A DNA stretch of 64,000 nt from Streptomyces gossypii (lineage in GTDB: Bacteria > Actinomycetota > Actinomycetes > Streptomycetales > Streptomycetaceae). The stretch lies in NCBI RefSeq assembly GCF_025165795.1, contig NZ_JAJAGO010000002.1, positions 186,001-250,000 on the forward strand, written 5' to 3'. The notes beneath the pieces are model-generated. The model was not told the DNA's origin. It did not search any database and worked only from the letters and a program-made list of their open reading frames with translations. Within the stretch, counting starts at the first letter, position 1. Every line of letters begins with the position of its first letter. This document shows, in pieces, positions 53,682 through 63,700 of this stretch. A program made the translations under genes and the position numbers.

Positions 53682-54812
53682 TCAGCCGCTCAGCCGCACC
53701 GGCATGATCAGGTACTTGTACGCGTCGTCCGCCTCGGCGTCCTTCGCGGGCCTGCCACTGAGCAGCGCGGGCTTGGTCGAGGTGGTGAAGGACAGCTGGG
53801 CCACCGGGGAGTCGATCGCGCTCAGCCCTTCGAGCAGGAAGCCCGGGTTGAAGGCGATCGAGACGTCGTCGCCCTCGAGGTCGGAGTCGACCCGCTCCAC
53901 AGCCTGTGCGTCGTCGCTGGAGCCCGCCTCGAGCGTCAGCACGCCCTGCTCGAAGCTCAGCCGCACCGGGGTGTTCCGCTCGGCGACCAGCGCGACGCGC
54001 TTCACGGCCTCGACGAACGGCGCCGTCTCGATCACCGCGACCGAGTTGAACTCCGTCGGGAAGAGCGTGCGGTACTTGGGCAGGTCGCCCTCCAGCAGCC
54101 GCGTCGTCGTACGCCTGCCGGAGCCCTCGAAGCCGATGAGGCCCTCGCCGGAGCCGGAGCCGGACAGCGCCAGCGACACGCTGTCACCGCCGCTCAGCGA
54201 CTTCGCCGTGTCCAGCAGCGTCTTGGCGGGGACCAGGGCGACCGCCGAGGTGTCCGGCGTCTCCGGCTTCCACAGGAACTCGCGCACCGCGAAGCGGTAG
54301 CGGTCGGTGGACGCCAGCGTGACGGTGTCGCCCTCGATCTCGATCCGGACACCGGTGAGCACCGGCAGCGTGTCGTCCCGCCCGGCGGCGATGGCGACCT
54401 GCGCGACGGCGGAGGCGAAGACCTCGGCCGGGACGGAGCCGGTGGCGGTCGGCATCTCCGGCAGCGCCGGATACTCCTCCACCGGCAGGGTGTGGAGGGT
54501 GAACCGCGAGGAGCCGCAGACCACCGTGACCCGCACACCGTCGGTGGAGATCTCGACGGGGCGGTTCGGCAGCGAGCGGCAGATGTCGGCCAGCAGGCGG
54601 CCGGAGACCAGCACCGTGCCGTTCTCCTCGACCTCGGCCTCGACCGAGACCCTCGAAGAGACCTCGTAGTCGAAGCCCGACAGGCTCAGTGCCCCCTCCT
54701 CGGCCTTCAGCAGCAGTCCTGCCAGGACCGGCACCGGTGGACGAGCGGGGAGGCTCTTGGCAGTCCACGCCACCGCCTCCGCGAGTACATCGCGCTCTAC
54801 CCGGATCTTCAC
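53682..54812 (-). CDS. dnaN: DNA polymerase III beta sliding clamp
   Basis: 376 aa; GTG 54812 (VKIRVERDVLAEAVAWTAKSLP) with AGGAGG 9 nt upstream. Three repeats of the clamp fold (RPPVPVLAGLLLKAEEG; RDDTLPVLTGVRIEIEGDTVTLASTDRYRFAVREF; SIAFNPGFLLEGLSAI) and the conserved C-terminus YKYLIMPVRLSG that forms the partner-binding pocket. Target of griselimycin. Transcribed away from oriC. Confidence 0.98.
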   Translation of the reverse strand: MKIRVERDVLAEAVAWTAKSLPARPPVPVLAGLLLKAEEGALSLSGFDYEVSSRVSVEAEVEENGTVLVSGRLLADICRSLPNRPVEISTDGVRVTVVCGSSRFTLHTLPVEEYPALPEMPTATGSVPAEVFASAVAQVAIAAGRDDTLPVLTGVRIEIEGDTVTLASTDRYRFAVREFLWKPETPDTSAVALVPAKTLLDTAKSLSGGDSVSLALSGSGSGEGLIGFEGSGRRTTTRLLEGDLPKYRTLFPTEFNSVAVIETAPFVEAVKRVALVAERNTPVRLSFEQGVLTLEAGSSDDAQAVERVDSDLEGDDVSIAFNPGFLLEGLSAIDSPVAQLSFTTSTKPALLSGRPAKDAEADDAYKYLIMPVRLSG

Positions 54813-54959
54813 CTTCAGCCGCCTCCTGCTGTTGCTGCTGGCCTGTTTGCCGGGACCAGTCTGACGCACACCACTGACAGCCAGGGCCCACGCGGGTCAA
54901 GTCGCTGCGAGCGGGGTAGGACCACCGCAAGCCGACTTGTGCACAGCACCCACTTCCAA

Positions 54960-55545
54960 ATGAATCCCGGGCTCTCTCTATGTAGTCGTAGTAGTAGGGC
55001 TTGTGGAAACGGGGGATAACTGTGTTTCTCCAGGTCAGACCCCAGATTTTGTCCACCGGGCCTGTGGGCGGAGCGGTGGACGGAAGCGGGCCTCCTGTGG
55101 ACGGCGAAAAGTTCTGCACACCCGGTACACAGGCCAGCCCTACTTCCCCACAGGTCCGCCCACAGGAATCTGCGACTTCTCAACAGGGCTCCGGTGGGGG
55201 TCGGTGTGACCTGATTCACTCGGACCGGTGAGGCGGCGCGTTGCGTTGCCGAACAGTGGACAAGGGTGTGGAGAAGCTGGGGACAACCCACCTTTTGCTG
55301 TGGGCAGGCGGTGGACAACTCGACTGTCGCTCCCGGCGCCGTCGACTCGTCCACAGGCTGTGGAGATCTTTAACCCACAGATCCACAGCCCTCCGACCTC
55401 GGACGATCATCCTCCGAAGCGGCTGCCTGTGGAGGCTTTCGGGACAACTCGGCGGTCCCCAGGGTGTGGACGTCGGTGCGAGCCGTTTCCTGTGGAGTTC
55501 TCACCCCTCGCGGCAGGGAATCGAACAGAGTGATCTGCCCATCGC
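54960..55545. other. oriC: Chromosomal replication origin oriC
   Basis: The 817-bp dnaN-dnaA gap holds many DnaA boxes in both orientations, for example TTGTCCACC (55049), AGTGGACAA (55255), GGTGGACAA (55310) and TCGTCCACA (55347), plus a dozen looser TGTGGA/TCCACA sites. They fall in clusters around an area without ORFs, as in the well-studied Streptomyces oriC. Confidence 0.93.
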
Positions 55546-55550
55546 CCCAC

Positions 55551-55586
55551 GCACTGAGCCCCCGACACGGGTCGGGGGCTCAGTGC
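55551..55586 (-). terminator. dnaA terminator, 16-bp stem
   Basis: GCACTGAGCCCCCGAC-ACGG-GTCGGGGGCTCAGTGC is a perfect hairpin 43 nt past the dnaA stop; it insulates oriC from dnaA transcription. Confidence 0.88.
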
Positions 55587-55629
55587 GGTGCGTGAGGCGT
55601 GGAGCCAGCAGGGGGCGCCAGCAGCGGTA

Positions 55630-57423
55630 CTAGCCGTTCTTGATGCGGTTGGTGAGCTCGGTGACCTGGTTGTAGATGGATCGCCGCTCCGCCATCAGCG
55701 CGCGGATCTTGCGGTCGGCGTGCATCACCGTCGTGTGGTCACGGCCGCCGAACTGGGCGCCGATCTTCGGCAGCGACAGGTCGGTCAGCTCCCGGCACAG
55801 GTACATCGCGATCTGCCGCGCCGTCACCAGGACACGGCTGCGCGAGGAGCCGCACAGATCGTCGATGGAGAGCCCGAAGTAGTCGGCGGTGGCGGCCATG
55901 ATGTCGGTCGCCGTGATCTCCGGGGACGCGTCCTCACCGCCGGGGATCAAGTCCTTGAGCACGATCTCGGTGAGACCGAGATCGACGGGCTGGCGGTTGA
56001 GGCTGGCGAAGGCGGTGACCCGGATGAGCGCCCCCTCCAGTTCCCGGATGTTGCGCGAGATCCGGGACGCGATGAACTCGAGCACCTCGGGCGGAGCGTT
56101 GAGCTGCTCCTGCACTGCCTTCTTCCGCAGGATCGCGATGCGCGTCTCCAGCTCGGGCGGCTGCACGTCCGTGATGAGGCCCCACTCGAAGCGGTTGCGG
56201 AGCCGGTCCTCCAGCGTGACCAGGGCCTTCGGCGGCCGGTCGGAGGAGAGCACGATCTGCTTGTTCGCGTTGTGCAGGGTGTTGAAGGTGTGGAAGAACT
56301 CCTCCTGCGTGGACTCCTTGCTCGCCAGGAACTGGATGTCGTCGACGAGCAGGATGTCCATGTCCCGGTAGCGCCGGCGGAACGCGTCCGCCTTGCCGTC
56401 GCGGATGGAGTTGATGAACTCGTTGGTGAACTCCTCGGAGCTCACGTAGCGCACCCGGGTGCCCGGGTAGAGGCTGCGGGCGTAGTGGCCGATCGCGTGC
56501 AGCAGATGCGTCTTGCCCAGCCCTGACTCCCCGTAGATGAACAGCGGGTTGTACGCCTTGGCCGGTGCCTCGGCGACGGCGACGGCCGCGGCGTGGGCGA
56601 AGCGGTTGGAGGCGCCGATGACGAAGGTGTCGAAGAGGTACTTCGGATTGAGCCGTGCCGTCGGCTCGCCGGGGCCGGTCGCGGGGGCGGGCTGTGCGGC
56701 GAGCGGGCCCGGGGCACCGGACTGCGCGGGGAGCTGGGCCGGGCCGTCGTAGCGAGGGGGCTGCCGCTGCTGGTGCTGTGGCTCGTACTGGTCGTACGAG
56801 GGCTGCCGGGGGGGCGGCTGGCCGTAGCGGGACTGGGGGTCGTAGTGCTGCGCCCCGTACTGCTGGTGCTGCTGGTGTGGGTACTGCTGTGGCTGCTGCT
56901 GATGCGGATACGGCTCGGGGGGCGGCTGCTGCTGCCACGCACCGGGCTGGTGCTGCTGCGGGGGCGGCTGGGTGCGGGGGGCCTGCGGGTAGTCGGGGTA
57001 GGCGGCGCGGGGGCTGGGCAGCTCGCGCGCCTCATAGCGCTCGGGCGAGCCGGGGCCCTGCCCCTGGTTCTGCCCCTGGTTCTGATCTTGCGGTGCGGCC
57101 TGCGCACCGATGCCGGGCTGCCCGGCCGGCGGACCCTGCGGAGGAACCGGGGGTGCCGGGCCGGTCACGGTGACGGCGAGCCGGATCGACTGCTGGCACT
57201 CGCGGCTGAGCGCATCGCTGATCAGGGGAGCGAGCCGGCCCTCCAGTACGCCCTTCGCATATTCGTTGGGCACCCCGAGCAGGGCGGTGCCGGATACCAG
57301 GACGAGGGGCTGGCAGTCCTTGAGCCACCGCTGGTCCTTGGCCTCGACGCCCTGGCCCTCGGTGAGGAGTTGCTCCAGGACGCGTGGCCACACTGCGGCT
57401 AGATCGGCAGGCAGGTCGGCCAC
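55630..57423 (-). CDS. dnaA: Replication initiator DnaA
   Basis: 597 aa, GTG 57423. Domain I (1-90, [13 protein letters not shown]...) binds partners; domain II is a very long Gln/Pro/His/Tyr-rich linker (about 95-255, [22 protein letters not shown]), a Streptomyces hallmark. AAA+ domain with Walker [19 protein letters not shown], Walker [12 protein letters not shown]. Domain IV ends in the DnaA-box signature [20 protein letters not shown] perfect DnaA box at 57580-57588 upstream implies autoregulation. Confidence 0.98.
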   Translation of the reverse strand: MADLPADLAAVWPRVLEQLLTEGQGVEAKDQRWLKDCQPLVLVSGTALLGVPNEYAKGVLEGRLAPLISDALSRECQQSIRLAVTVTGPAPPVPPQGPPAGQPGIGAQAAPQDQNQGQNQGQGPGSPERYEARELPSPRAAYPDYPQAPRTQPPPQQHQPGAWQQQPPPEPYPHQQQPQQYPHQQHQQYGAQHYDPQSRYGQPPPRQPSYDQYEPQHQQRQPPRYDGPAQLPAQSGAPGPLAAQPAPATGPGEPTARLNPKYLFDTFVIGASNRFAHAAAVAVAEAPAKAYNPLFIYGESGLGKTHLLHAIGHYARSLYPGTRVRYVSSEEFTNEFINSIRDGKADAFRRRYRDMDILLVDDIQFLASKESTQEEFFHTFNTLHNANKQIVLSSDRPPKALVTLEDRLRNRFEWGLITDVQPPELETRIAILRKKAVQEQLNAPPEVLEFIASRISRNIRELEGALIRVTAFASLNRQPVDLGLTEIVLKDLIPGGEDASPEITATDIMAATADYFGLSIDDLCGSSRSRVLVTARQIAMYLCRELTDLSLPKIGAQFGGRDHTTVMHADRKIRALMAERRSIYNQVTELTNRIKNG

Positions 57424-57579
57424 GGGGCACGCTCTCTCACTCGCTGGACGGCGTTGGCTCCGAGGAGGCGACGCTCCGGGGAGGCGACTGAGTCCCTGGG
57501 AAGGTGTGATCCTCGGGACGGTCGGGAAGATAGGGAAGTTGGGCCACGGTAGTCAGGCCGACCTGCACCATTCAAGTCG

Positions 57580-57663
57580 TTGTCCACAGCCTGTGCACGA
57601 CGGGGGCGAAGGGCTGGTCCGGGGTGCTCTGGTTTGACCGAATGACGCGGCCGCGCGTACCGT
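57580..57663. promoter_or_regulatory. Divergent dnaA/rpmH promoter region
   Basis: TTGTCCACA (57580-57588) is a consensus DnaA box between the dnaA and rpmH starts. On the plus strand TTGACC (57634-57639), 18 nt, TACCGT (57658-57663) is a fair promoter for rpmH-rnpA. The gap 57424-57825 has no other gene. Confidence 0.6.
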
Positions 57664-57825
57664 GTCGAGGTCGAGTTGTCGATGGCTGCTGCCGCCTGCC
57701 TCCGATGGGCATGATGCTGCGGTGCACACTCGGGCGTTAACGAGCTACTCGTGGGCGCACGGTGACAGCCAGTTGACACCCCACATCCCGTCTCAATGAG
57801 ACTCAAGTATTCCTGGAGCCCCCGA

Positions 57826-57963
57826 GTGAGCAAGCGCACCTTCCAGCCGAACAACCGCCGCCGCGCCAAGACCCACGGTTTCCGCCTGCGCATGCGTACG
57901 CGTGCCGGTCGCGCGATCGTGGCGAACCGGCGTAGCAAGGGCCGCTCGCGCCTGTCGGCCTGA
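57826..57963 (+). CDS. rpmH: Ribosomal protein bL34
   Basis: 45 aa, GTG 57826 after [25 protein letters not shown] is the invariant bL34 N-terminus, followed by [23 protein letters not shown]. Head gene of the rpmH-rnpA-yidD-yidC-jag-rsmG series. Confidence 0.97.
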   Translation: MSKRTFQPNNRRRAKTHGFRLRMRTRAGRAIVANRRSKGRSRLSA

Positions 57964-57987
57964 GCAGCTTGATCCCAGGTCCATGAC

Positions 57988-58353
57988 GTGCTGCCTACCG
58001 AGCACCGGCTGAGGCGGCGCGAGGACTTCGCGACCGCGGTACGACGAGGACGCAGGGCGGGCCGCCCGCTGCTGGTCGTCCATCTTTACCGTCGCACGGA
58101 CCCGCACGAGGCGGGGGAGATCGCTTCCCCCGCGCGTGCGGGTTTCGTCGTCAGCAAAGCCGTTGGCGGCGCGGTCGTGCGCAACCTGGTGAAGCGGCGT
58201 CTGCGTCATCTCATGGGCGATCGGCTCGGTTCACTTCCTGCGAGTAGCCTGGTGGTCGTACGGGCGCTGCCCGGTGCGGGCGCGGCGGGTCACGACGAGC
58301 TGGCCCGCGACCTGGACACCGCGCTGCAGCGGTTGCTGGGGAGGGCACCGTGA
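57988..58353 (+). CDS. rnpA: RNase P protein component
   Basis: 121 aa, GTG 57988. [24 protein letters not shown], then [24 protein letters not shown], the RNR motif that contacts the RNase P RNA. Processes tRNA 5' ends. Overlaps yidD by 4 nt. Confidence 0.96.
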   Translation: MLPTEHRLRRREDFATAVRRGRRAGRPLLVVHLYRRTDPHEAGEIASPARAGFVVSKAVGGAVVRNLVKRRLRHLMGDRLGSLPASSLVVVRALPGAGAAGHDELARDLDTALQRLLGRAP

Positions 58354-58640
58354 AATACCCGCTGCTCTGGTTGATCAAGCTCTATCAGTGGACCATCAGC
58401 CCGCTCCTGGGGCCGGTCTGCAGGTATTACCCGTCGTGTTCGCACTACGGGTACGGGGCTATTGACCGGCATGGAGCGGTGAAGGGCACGGTGCTCACCG
58501 CCTGGCGCATCCTGCGCTGCAATCCGTGGTCGCCCGGTGGCGTCGATCACGTCCCCGCCCGGAAGCGTCCGGTGTGGCATCAGTGGCTCCGCAGCCGCTG
58601 GCAGCAGCACCGGACCCAGTCCCACGCCCAAGGAGTCTGA
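58350..58640 (+). CDS. yidD: Membrane-insertion factor YidD
   Basis: 96 aa, GTG 58350 overlapping the rnpA stop. [65 protein letters not shown] is the complete YidD domain with three Cys. The short basic tail is species-specific. Assists YidC. Confidence 0.95.
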   Translation: MKYPLLWLIKLYQWTISPLLGPVCRYYPSCSHYGYGAIDRHGAVKGTVLTAWRILRCNPWSPGGVDHVPARKRPVWHQWLRSRWQQHRTQSHAQGV

Positions 58641-58643
58641 TTC

Positions 58644-59834
58644 GTGGACACGATCCTCGGTCCTCTCTATACCGCTGTCTCCTGGATCATCGTCCAGTTC
58701 CATTCGCTGTACAGCCTTGTGCTCGACGAGGACAGCGGCTGGGCCTGGGGTCTGTCCATCGTTTCGCTGGTGGTCCTGATCCGCATCTGCCTGATCCCGC
58801 TGTTCGTCAAGCAGATCAAGTCGACGCGGAACATGCAGGCGCTTCAGCCACGGATGAAGGCGATCCAGGAGCGCTACAAGAGCGACAAGCAGCGTCAGTC
58901 CGAAGAGATGATGAAGCTGTACAAGGAGACGGGCACCAACCCGCTCTCCAGCTGTCTGCCGATTCTGGCGCAGTCGCCGTTCTTCATCGCGCTCTTCCAG
59001 GTGCTCAACAAGATCGCCAGCAACAAGCCCGTCGGTGTGCTGGACGCGGAGCAGGTCGACAGCGCCCGTAACGCGCACGTCTTCGGTGCGCCGATCGCCG
59101 CGAAGTTCCTGGACAGCTCCAGCAAGGTCGAGGCGCTGCACGCCACGCTCACCGATGTGCGCGTCGTCACCGTCATCATGATCCTGCTGATGTCGGCATC
59201 GCAGTTCTACACCCAGCGTCAGCTGATGACGAAGAACGTCGACCTCACGGTCAAGACGCCGTTCATGCAGCAGCAGAAGATGCTGATGTACATCTTCCCG
59301 ATCATGTTCGCCGTGTTCGGCATCAACTTCCCCGTCGGTGTCCTGGTCTACTGGCTGACCACCAACGTGTGGACGCTCGGCCAGCAGATGTTCGTGATCA
59401 AGCGCAATCCGACGCCCGGCAGTGTCGCGTACCAGCAGCGTCAGGAGAAGCTGCGGGCGCAGGGCAAGATCACCGAGGATCCCGCGGAGATCGAGGCGAA
59501 GCAGGCTGTCGAGGAGGCTCGGGCCAGGCGTACTCAGCCCAAGCGGCAGAGCAAGTCCCAGCGGCAGACCGGGGCGGCTCAGTCCGCTGAGAAGCCTGAT
59601 CTGACCAAGGAGCCGCAGAAGCCGGCCGCGAAGAAGACCGCGGCGAACAAGACCGCGGCGAAGAAGACCGCGGCGGGCCAGAAGACGGCGGCGCAGAAGT
59701 CTGCACCCCAGAAGACCTCGACGCAGAAGACCTCGACGCAGAAGGCCGGGGACTCCACGGCGAAGTCGGGCTCCCCGCAGAAGAAGTCTCAGGGCAGCAA
59801 GAAGAAGCAGCAGTCCGCGAAGTCCAAGAAGTAA
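58644..59834 (+). CDS. yidC: Membrane protein insertase YidC
   Basis: 396 aa, GTG 58644. About five membrane helices including [40 protein letters not shown] (with the hydrophilic-groove Arg), [47 protein letters not shown] and [28 protein letters not shown] long Lys/Ala/Thr/Gln tail (about 310-396, [23 protein letters not shown]) probably binds ribosomes. Confidence 0.97.
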   Translation: MDTILGPLYTAVSWIIVQFHSLYSLVLDEDSGWAWGLSIVSLVVLIRICLIPLFVKQIKSTRNMQALQPRMKAIQERYKSDKQRQSEEMMKLYKETGTNPLSSCLPILAQSPFFIALFQVLNKIASNKPVGVLDAEQVDSARNAHVFGAPIAAKFLDSSSKVEALHATLTDVRVVTVIMILLMSASQFYTQRQLMTKNVDLTVKTPFMQQQKMLMYIFPIMFAVFGINFPVGVLVYWLTTNVWTLGQQMFVIKRNPTPGSVAYQQRQEKLRAQGKITEDPAEIEAKQAVEEARARRTQPKRQSKSQRQTGAAQSAEKPDLTKEPQKPAAKKTAANKTAAKKTAAGQKTAAQKSAPQKTSTQKTSTQKAGDSTAKSGSPQKKSQGSKKKQQSAKSKK

Positions 59835-59848
59835 GAAGGAGTCCGTCA

Positions 59849-60385
59849 GTGACGGAGACGACCGCCGCAGAGGGCACCGAAGAAGGCGTCGGCGAGGGCG
59901 CCGGTGAAGAGACTGACACCCTCTCCCGCCTGGAGCAGGAGGGGGAGATCGCTGCCGACTACCTCGAGGGACTGCTCGATATCGCCGACCTGGACGGCGA
60001 TATCGATATGGATGTGGAGGCGGACCGCGCCGCCGTGTCGATCATCAGTGACGGCTCCGGGCGCGATCTGCAGAAGCTCGTCGGCCAGGACGGTGAGGTG
60101 CTGGAGGCGCTCCAGGAGCTGACCCGGCTGGCTGTCCACCGTGAGACCGGTGACCGCAGCCGGCTGATGCTGGACGTGGGCGGTTTCCGGGCCCGGAAGC
60201 GCGAAGAGCTGACGGTGCTGGGTACCAAGGCGTGCAAGGAGGCCAAGGAGGCGGGTGAGCCGGTGAAGCTCCGTGCGATGACCCCCTTCGAGCGCAAGGT
60301 CGTCCATGACGCGGTAGCGGCGGCGGGGCTGCGCAGCGAGTCCGAAGGCGAGGAGCCGGAGCGCTGCGTGGTCGTACTGCCGTGA
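59849..60385 (+). CDS. jag: Jag/KhpB RNA-binding protein
   Basis: 178 aa, GTG 59849 with AAGGAG. Acidic N-terminus (EGTEEGVGEGAGEETDTLSRLEQEGE), KH domain (VSIISDGSGRDLQKLVGQDGEVLEALQELTRLAVHRETGDRSRLMLDVGGFRARKREEL) and R3H domain (EPVKLRAMTPFERKVVHDAVAAAGLRSESEGEEPERCVVVLP). RNA chaperone linked to envelope growth. Overlaps rsmG by 4 nt. Confidence 0.96.
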   Translation: MTETTAAEGTEEGVGEGAGEETDTLSRLEQEGEIAADYLEGLLDIADLDGDIDMDVEADRAAVSIISDGSGRDLQKLVGQDGEVLEALQELTRLAVHRETGDRSRLMLDVGGFRARKREELTVLGTKACKEAKEAGEPVKLRAMTPFERKVVHDAVAAAGLRSESEGEEPERCVVVLP

Positions 60386-61119
60386 GTGAGCAGCCGCAGC
60401 AGGAGAGGCAGGAGCTTCCTCCCGCGCCGGAGGTGGCAAGAGAGTTCTTCGGTGCGGCCCTTCCGGACGCGGTGCGTTACGGGGAGTTGCTGGCGGAGAC
60501 GGGGGTGCGGCGCGGCCTGATCGGGCCGCGTGAGGTGCCGCGGCTGTGGGAGCGGCACCTGCTGAACTGTGCGGTGCTCTCGGAGGTCGTGCCGGACGGC
60601 GTGACGGTGTGCGATGTCGGGTCCGGGGCCGGGCTGCCGGGGATTCCGCTGGCTCTGACGCGGCCGGATCTGACGATCACGCTGCTGGAGCCGCTGCTGC
60701 GGCGGACGATGTTCCTGCAGGAGGTCGTGGAGCTGCTCGGCCTTGATCACGTGACGGTGGTCCGGGGCCGGGCAGAGGAGGTGCTGGGCACGCTGCCGCC
60801 GGTGCAGGTGGTGACGGCCCGTGCGGTGGCGCCGCTGGACCGGCTGGCCGGCTGGGGGGTGCCACTGCTGCGCCCGTACGGCGAGATGCTGGCGATCAAG
60901 GGTGACACCGCCGTGGAGGAGCTGAAGGGTGCGCGCGCGGCGTTGCACAAGCTCGGGGTGGTGAAGACCTCGGTGGTGCAGGTCGGTACCGGTGTGGTGG
61001 ATCCCCTGTCGACGGTCGTGCGTGCCGAGGTCGGGGAGAGCCCCGGTGGTGTCCGGTTCGCGGCGAAGCGGGTGAAGGCTGCCAAGGCGGAGCGCGCCAG
61101 GCGGCGCCGGGGGCGCTGA
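60382..61119 (+). CDS. rsmG: 16S rRNA m7G methyltransferase RsmG (GidB)
   Basis: 245 aa, GTG 60382 (GTGA overlap). SAM-binding motif TVCDVGSGAGLPGIPLALTRPDL; LLEPLLRRTMFLQEVVELLGLDHVTVVRGRAEEV and TARAVAPLDRLAGWGVPLL follow in the family order. Methylates 16S rRNA G527 in the streptomycin site; loss gives low-level streptomycin resistance. Confidence 0.97.
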   Translation: MSEQPQQERQELPPAPEVAREFFGAALPDAVRYGELLAETGVRRGLIGPREVPRLWERHLLNCAVLSEVVPDGVTVCDVGSGAGLPGIPLALTRPDLTITLLEPLLRRTMFLQEVVELLGLDHVTVVRGRAEEVLGTLPPVQVVTARAVAPLDRLAGWGVPLLRPYGEMLAIKGDTAVEELKGARAALHKLGVVKTSVVQVGTGVVDPLSTVVRAEVGESPGGVRFAAKRVKAAKAERARRRRGR

Positions 61120-61203
61120 CCGCATGGTCGTTACTCCATAAAAGCGCTTAGCGTACGCACGGCGGAGTGTCGCCGCGACCGGTGCCGGTCGCGGCGTCAT
61201 GGT

Positions 61204-61217
61204 GTTTCACGTGAAAC
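61204..61217. other. parS: parS site
   Basis: Perfect 14-bp GTTTCACGTGAAAC upstream of parA; binding site of ParB near oriC. Confidence 0.95.
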
Positions 61218-61357
61218 GACGCTCTCTGCTGCAGGGAATCATCGGCCGTGGCCGTGCCGCGGCTGCCGCCCCACATGGCCGCCGGTCCCGAGATTCGCGA
61301 TCCGAGGCCGATTCATCCACAGGTAAGCGGGGCTCGCTGGTTCACGACCCCGAAAGC

Positions 61358-62464
61358 ATGGCAGGCTTTGAGCTTCAGGAAGATCCTGCCGAGGAGAGTG
61401 AACCGTTGCGGTCCGACGCCAACATCGCGGGGGCGATGGCCGATCCGGTCCCCGGTCCCCGTACCGAGTCCACTGAAGTTCCACGTGAAACGCCACTTCC
61501 CATGGACGGCTTCGGTGGTGAGATTCCCCCTGCTGCTGCGGTCCGTGAGGGTGAGGGGTCCGCGCCACCCGTCGGGCGGGCGGCGCAGCAGGTGATCGAG
61601 GCGATGAACCGGGCCGGCGAGGGGCTTCCCCGGCCCGAGCGGACCAGGGTGATGGTCGTCGCCAACCAGAAGGGCGGCGTCGGCAAGACCACGACGACGG
61701 TCAATCTCGCGGCGTCGCTGGCGTTGCATGGCGCCCGCGTCCTGGTGGTGGATCTGGATCCGCAGGGCAATGCCTCCACGGCATTGGGGATCGATCACCA
61801 CTCCGATGTGCCGTCGATCTACGACGTTCTGGTGGAGAGCAAGCCGCTGTCCGAGGTCGTGCAGCCGGTGCCGGATGTGGAGGGGCTGTTCTGTGCTCCC
61901 GCCACGATCGATCTCGCCGGTGCGGAGATCGAGTTGGTGTCCCTGGTGGCGAGGGAGAGTCGTCTGCAGCGGGCGATCGAGGCGTATGAGCAGCCGCTGG
62001 ACTACGTGCTCATCGACTGCCCGCCCTCGCTGGGGCTGCTGACGGTCAACGCGCTTGTCGCCGGTGCCGAGGTGCTCATCCCGATCCAGTGTGAGTACTA
62101 CGCGCTGGAGGGTCTGGGGCAGCTGCTGAGGAATGTGGACCTCGTGCGCGGGCACCTCAACCGCGATCTGCATGTGTCGACGATCCTTTTGACGATGTAC
62201 GACGGGCGGACTCGGCTGGCATCCCAGGTGGCCGAGGAGGTGCGGAGCCACTTCGGCAACGAGGTGCTGCGGACCAATATCCCGCGTTCGGTCCGGATCT
62301 CGGAGGCTCCGAGCTATGGGCAGACGGTTTTGACTTACGATCCCGGCTCCAGTGGCTCGCTCTCCTATCTGGAGGCGGCCAGGGAGATCGCCCTGCGTGA
62401 TCCGGGCGCACAACTGGAACAGCAACAGCGGCAGCGGCACAGCCTGGCGGAGGGGAACCAATGA
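61358..62464 (+). CDS. parA: Chromosome-partitioning ATPase ParA (Soj)
   Basis: 368 aa from ATG 61358 ([25 protein letters not shown]), chosen because Streptomyces ParA proteins begin here; an upstream in-frame ATG at 61199 would place the parS site inside the gene. Deviant Walker [22 protein letters not shown], Walker [19 protein letters not shown]. Organises origin clusters during sporulation. Ends overlapping parB (ATGA). Confidence 0.96.
   Translation: MAGFELQEDPAEESEPLRSDANIAGAMADPVPGPRTESTEVPRETPLPMDGFGGEIPPAAAVREGEGSAPPVGRAAQQVIEAMNRAGEGLPRPERTRVMVVANQKGGVGKTTTTVNLAASLALHGARVLVVDLDPQGNASTALGIDHHSDVPSIYDVLVESKPLSEVVQPVPDVEGLFCAPATIDLAGAEIELVSLVARESRLQRAIEAYEQPLDYVLIDCPPSLGLLTVNALVAGAEVLIPIQCEYYALEGLGQLLRNVDLVRGHLNRDLHVSTILLTMYDGRTRLASQVAEEVRSHFGNEVLRTNIPRSVRISEAPSYGQTVLTYDPGSSGSLSYLEAAREIALRDPGAQLEQQQRQRHSLAEGNQ
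61478..61491. other. parS: parS-like site within parA
   Basis: GTTCCACGTGAAAC differs from consensus parS by one base; lies in the parA reading frame (EVPRET). Confidence 0.8.
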
Positions 62465-63642
62465 GCGATCGACGCAGAGGGCTGGGCCGGGGGCTCAGTG
62501 CCCTGATTCCGGCGGCTCCGCAGCCGGCGGACCAGGCGGAGAACGTACCAGCGGTGGGCCTGGGTGCCACCTCGCCCGCGGCGGTCCCGTTGCTGGTTCA
62601 AGAGCGAGGGGTCGCGGCGGCCGCGGTCACCGGCCTTCCCGATGCCGGGGTGTCGCCCGAGGCCGTGCGTGAGCCTTCCGCAGCGGAGCCGGAACGGGCG
62701 GCGGGTTCAGAGGACGGCGCGGAGACGTCGGACCGCGCCGAGGGGAAGAGTCCGGGGGCGTACTTCGCGGAGCTGCCACTGGATTCGATCACTCCCAACC
62801 CCCGGCAGCCGCGCGAGGTGTTCGATGAGGACGCGCTCGCGGAGCTGGTCGCCTCCATCAAGGAGGTCGGTCTGCTTCAGCCTGTCGTCGTGCGGCAGTT
62901 GGCGCCGGGTCGCTTCGAGCTGATCATGGGAGAGCGGCGTTGGCGTGCCTGCCGTGAGGCCGAGCTGGAGGTGATTCCGGCGATCGTCCGGGCGACGGAC
63001 GACGACAAGCTGCTGCTGGACGCCTTGTTGGAGAACCTGCACCGGGCTCAGCTGAATCCGCTGGAAGAGGCGATGGCGTACGACCAGCTTCTGAAGGACT
63101 TCAACTGTACGCATGATCAGTTGGCCGACCGGATCGGGCGCTCGCGGCCCCAGGTGTCCAACACGCTGCGACTGCTGCGGCTTTCGCCGTCGGTGCTGCG
63201 CCGGGTGGCGGCCGGGGTGCTCTCGGCCGGGCATGCTCGGGCGCTGTTGTCGGTCGAGGACGGCGAGGAGCAGGACCGGTTGGCCCATCGCATCGTGGCC
63301 GAGGGGCTGTCGGTGCGGGCCGTGGAGGAGATCGTGACCCTGCTGGGCACGAATCCCCAGAAGGCGTCGAAGTCGAAGGGACCGCGGGCGGGTAAGCGCC
63401 TCTCCCCCGCGCTGGATCAGCTGGCCGGTCGGCTGTCGGACCGCTTCGAGACCCGGGTGAAGGTGGATCTCGGGCAGAAGAAGGGGAAGATCGTCGTCGA
63501 GTTCGCGTCGATGGATGATCTGGAGCGGATTCTGGGGCAGCTGGCTCCTGGTGAGGGCCGGGTGTTCGAGCAGCAGCAGGCTCAGGAGCCTTCGGGTGAC
63601 ATGGAGGCGGGCGATATGGAGGCGGGTGAGGACGGGGCCTAG
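62461..63642 (+). CDS. parB: Chromosome-partitioning protein ParB (CTPase)
   Basis: 393 aa. N-terminal [14 protein letters not shown] binds ParA; a variable Ala/Glu-rich linker (about 20-100); CTP-binding core [41 protein letters not shown] and [59 protein letters not shown] for parS; C-terminal dimerisation [29 protein letters not shown]. The tail has a near-repeat [15 protein letters not shown]. Confidence 0.97.
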   Translation: MSDRRRGLGRGLSALIPAAPQPADQAENVPAVGLGATSPAAVPLLVQERGVAAAAVTGLPDAGVSPEAVREPSAAEPERAAGSEDGAETSDRAEGKSPGAYFAELPLDSITPNPRQPREVFDEDALAELVASIKEVGLLQPVVVRQLAPGRFELIMGERRWRACREAELEVIPAIVRATDDDKLLLDALLENLHRAQLNPLEEAMAYDQLLKDFNCTHDQLADRIGRSRPQVSNTLRLLRLSPSVLRRVAAGVLSAGHARALLSVEDGEEQDRLAHRIVAEGLSVRAVEEIVTLLGTNPQKASKSKGPRAGKRLSPALDQLAGRLSDRFETRVKVDLGQKKGKIVVEFASMDDLERILGQLAPGEGRVFEQQQAQEPSGDMEAGDMEAGEDGA

Positions 63643-63673
63643 CGGTCCCGGTCTGGCACAGCGAGTCGCGGCG

Positions 63674-63700
63674 CCCCATGGATACGATGTATCCATGGGG
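63674..63700. promoter_or_regulatory. 27-bp perfect palindrome straddling a start codon
   Basis: CCCCATGGATAC-GAT-GTATCCATGGGG: 12-bp arms, 3-nt loop. The ATG of the downstream gene is in the right arm. It could be a repressor operator or an mRNA hairpin hiding the start. Confidence 0.65.

Noticed and set aside
51778-54300. 840-codon plus-strand ORF across recF, gnd and dnaN
   Set aside because: Spans three well-identified opposite-strand genes and shows no domain.
61199-61357. N-terminal extension of parA from the ATG at 61199
   Set aside because: It would overlay the parS site and an Ala/Arg-rich stretch without family similarity; Streptomyces ParA begins at the MAG... start used here.
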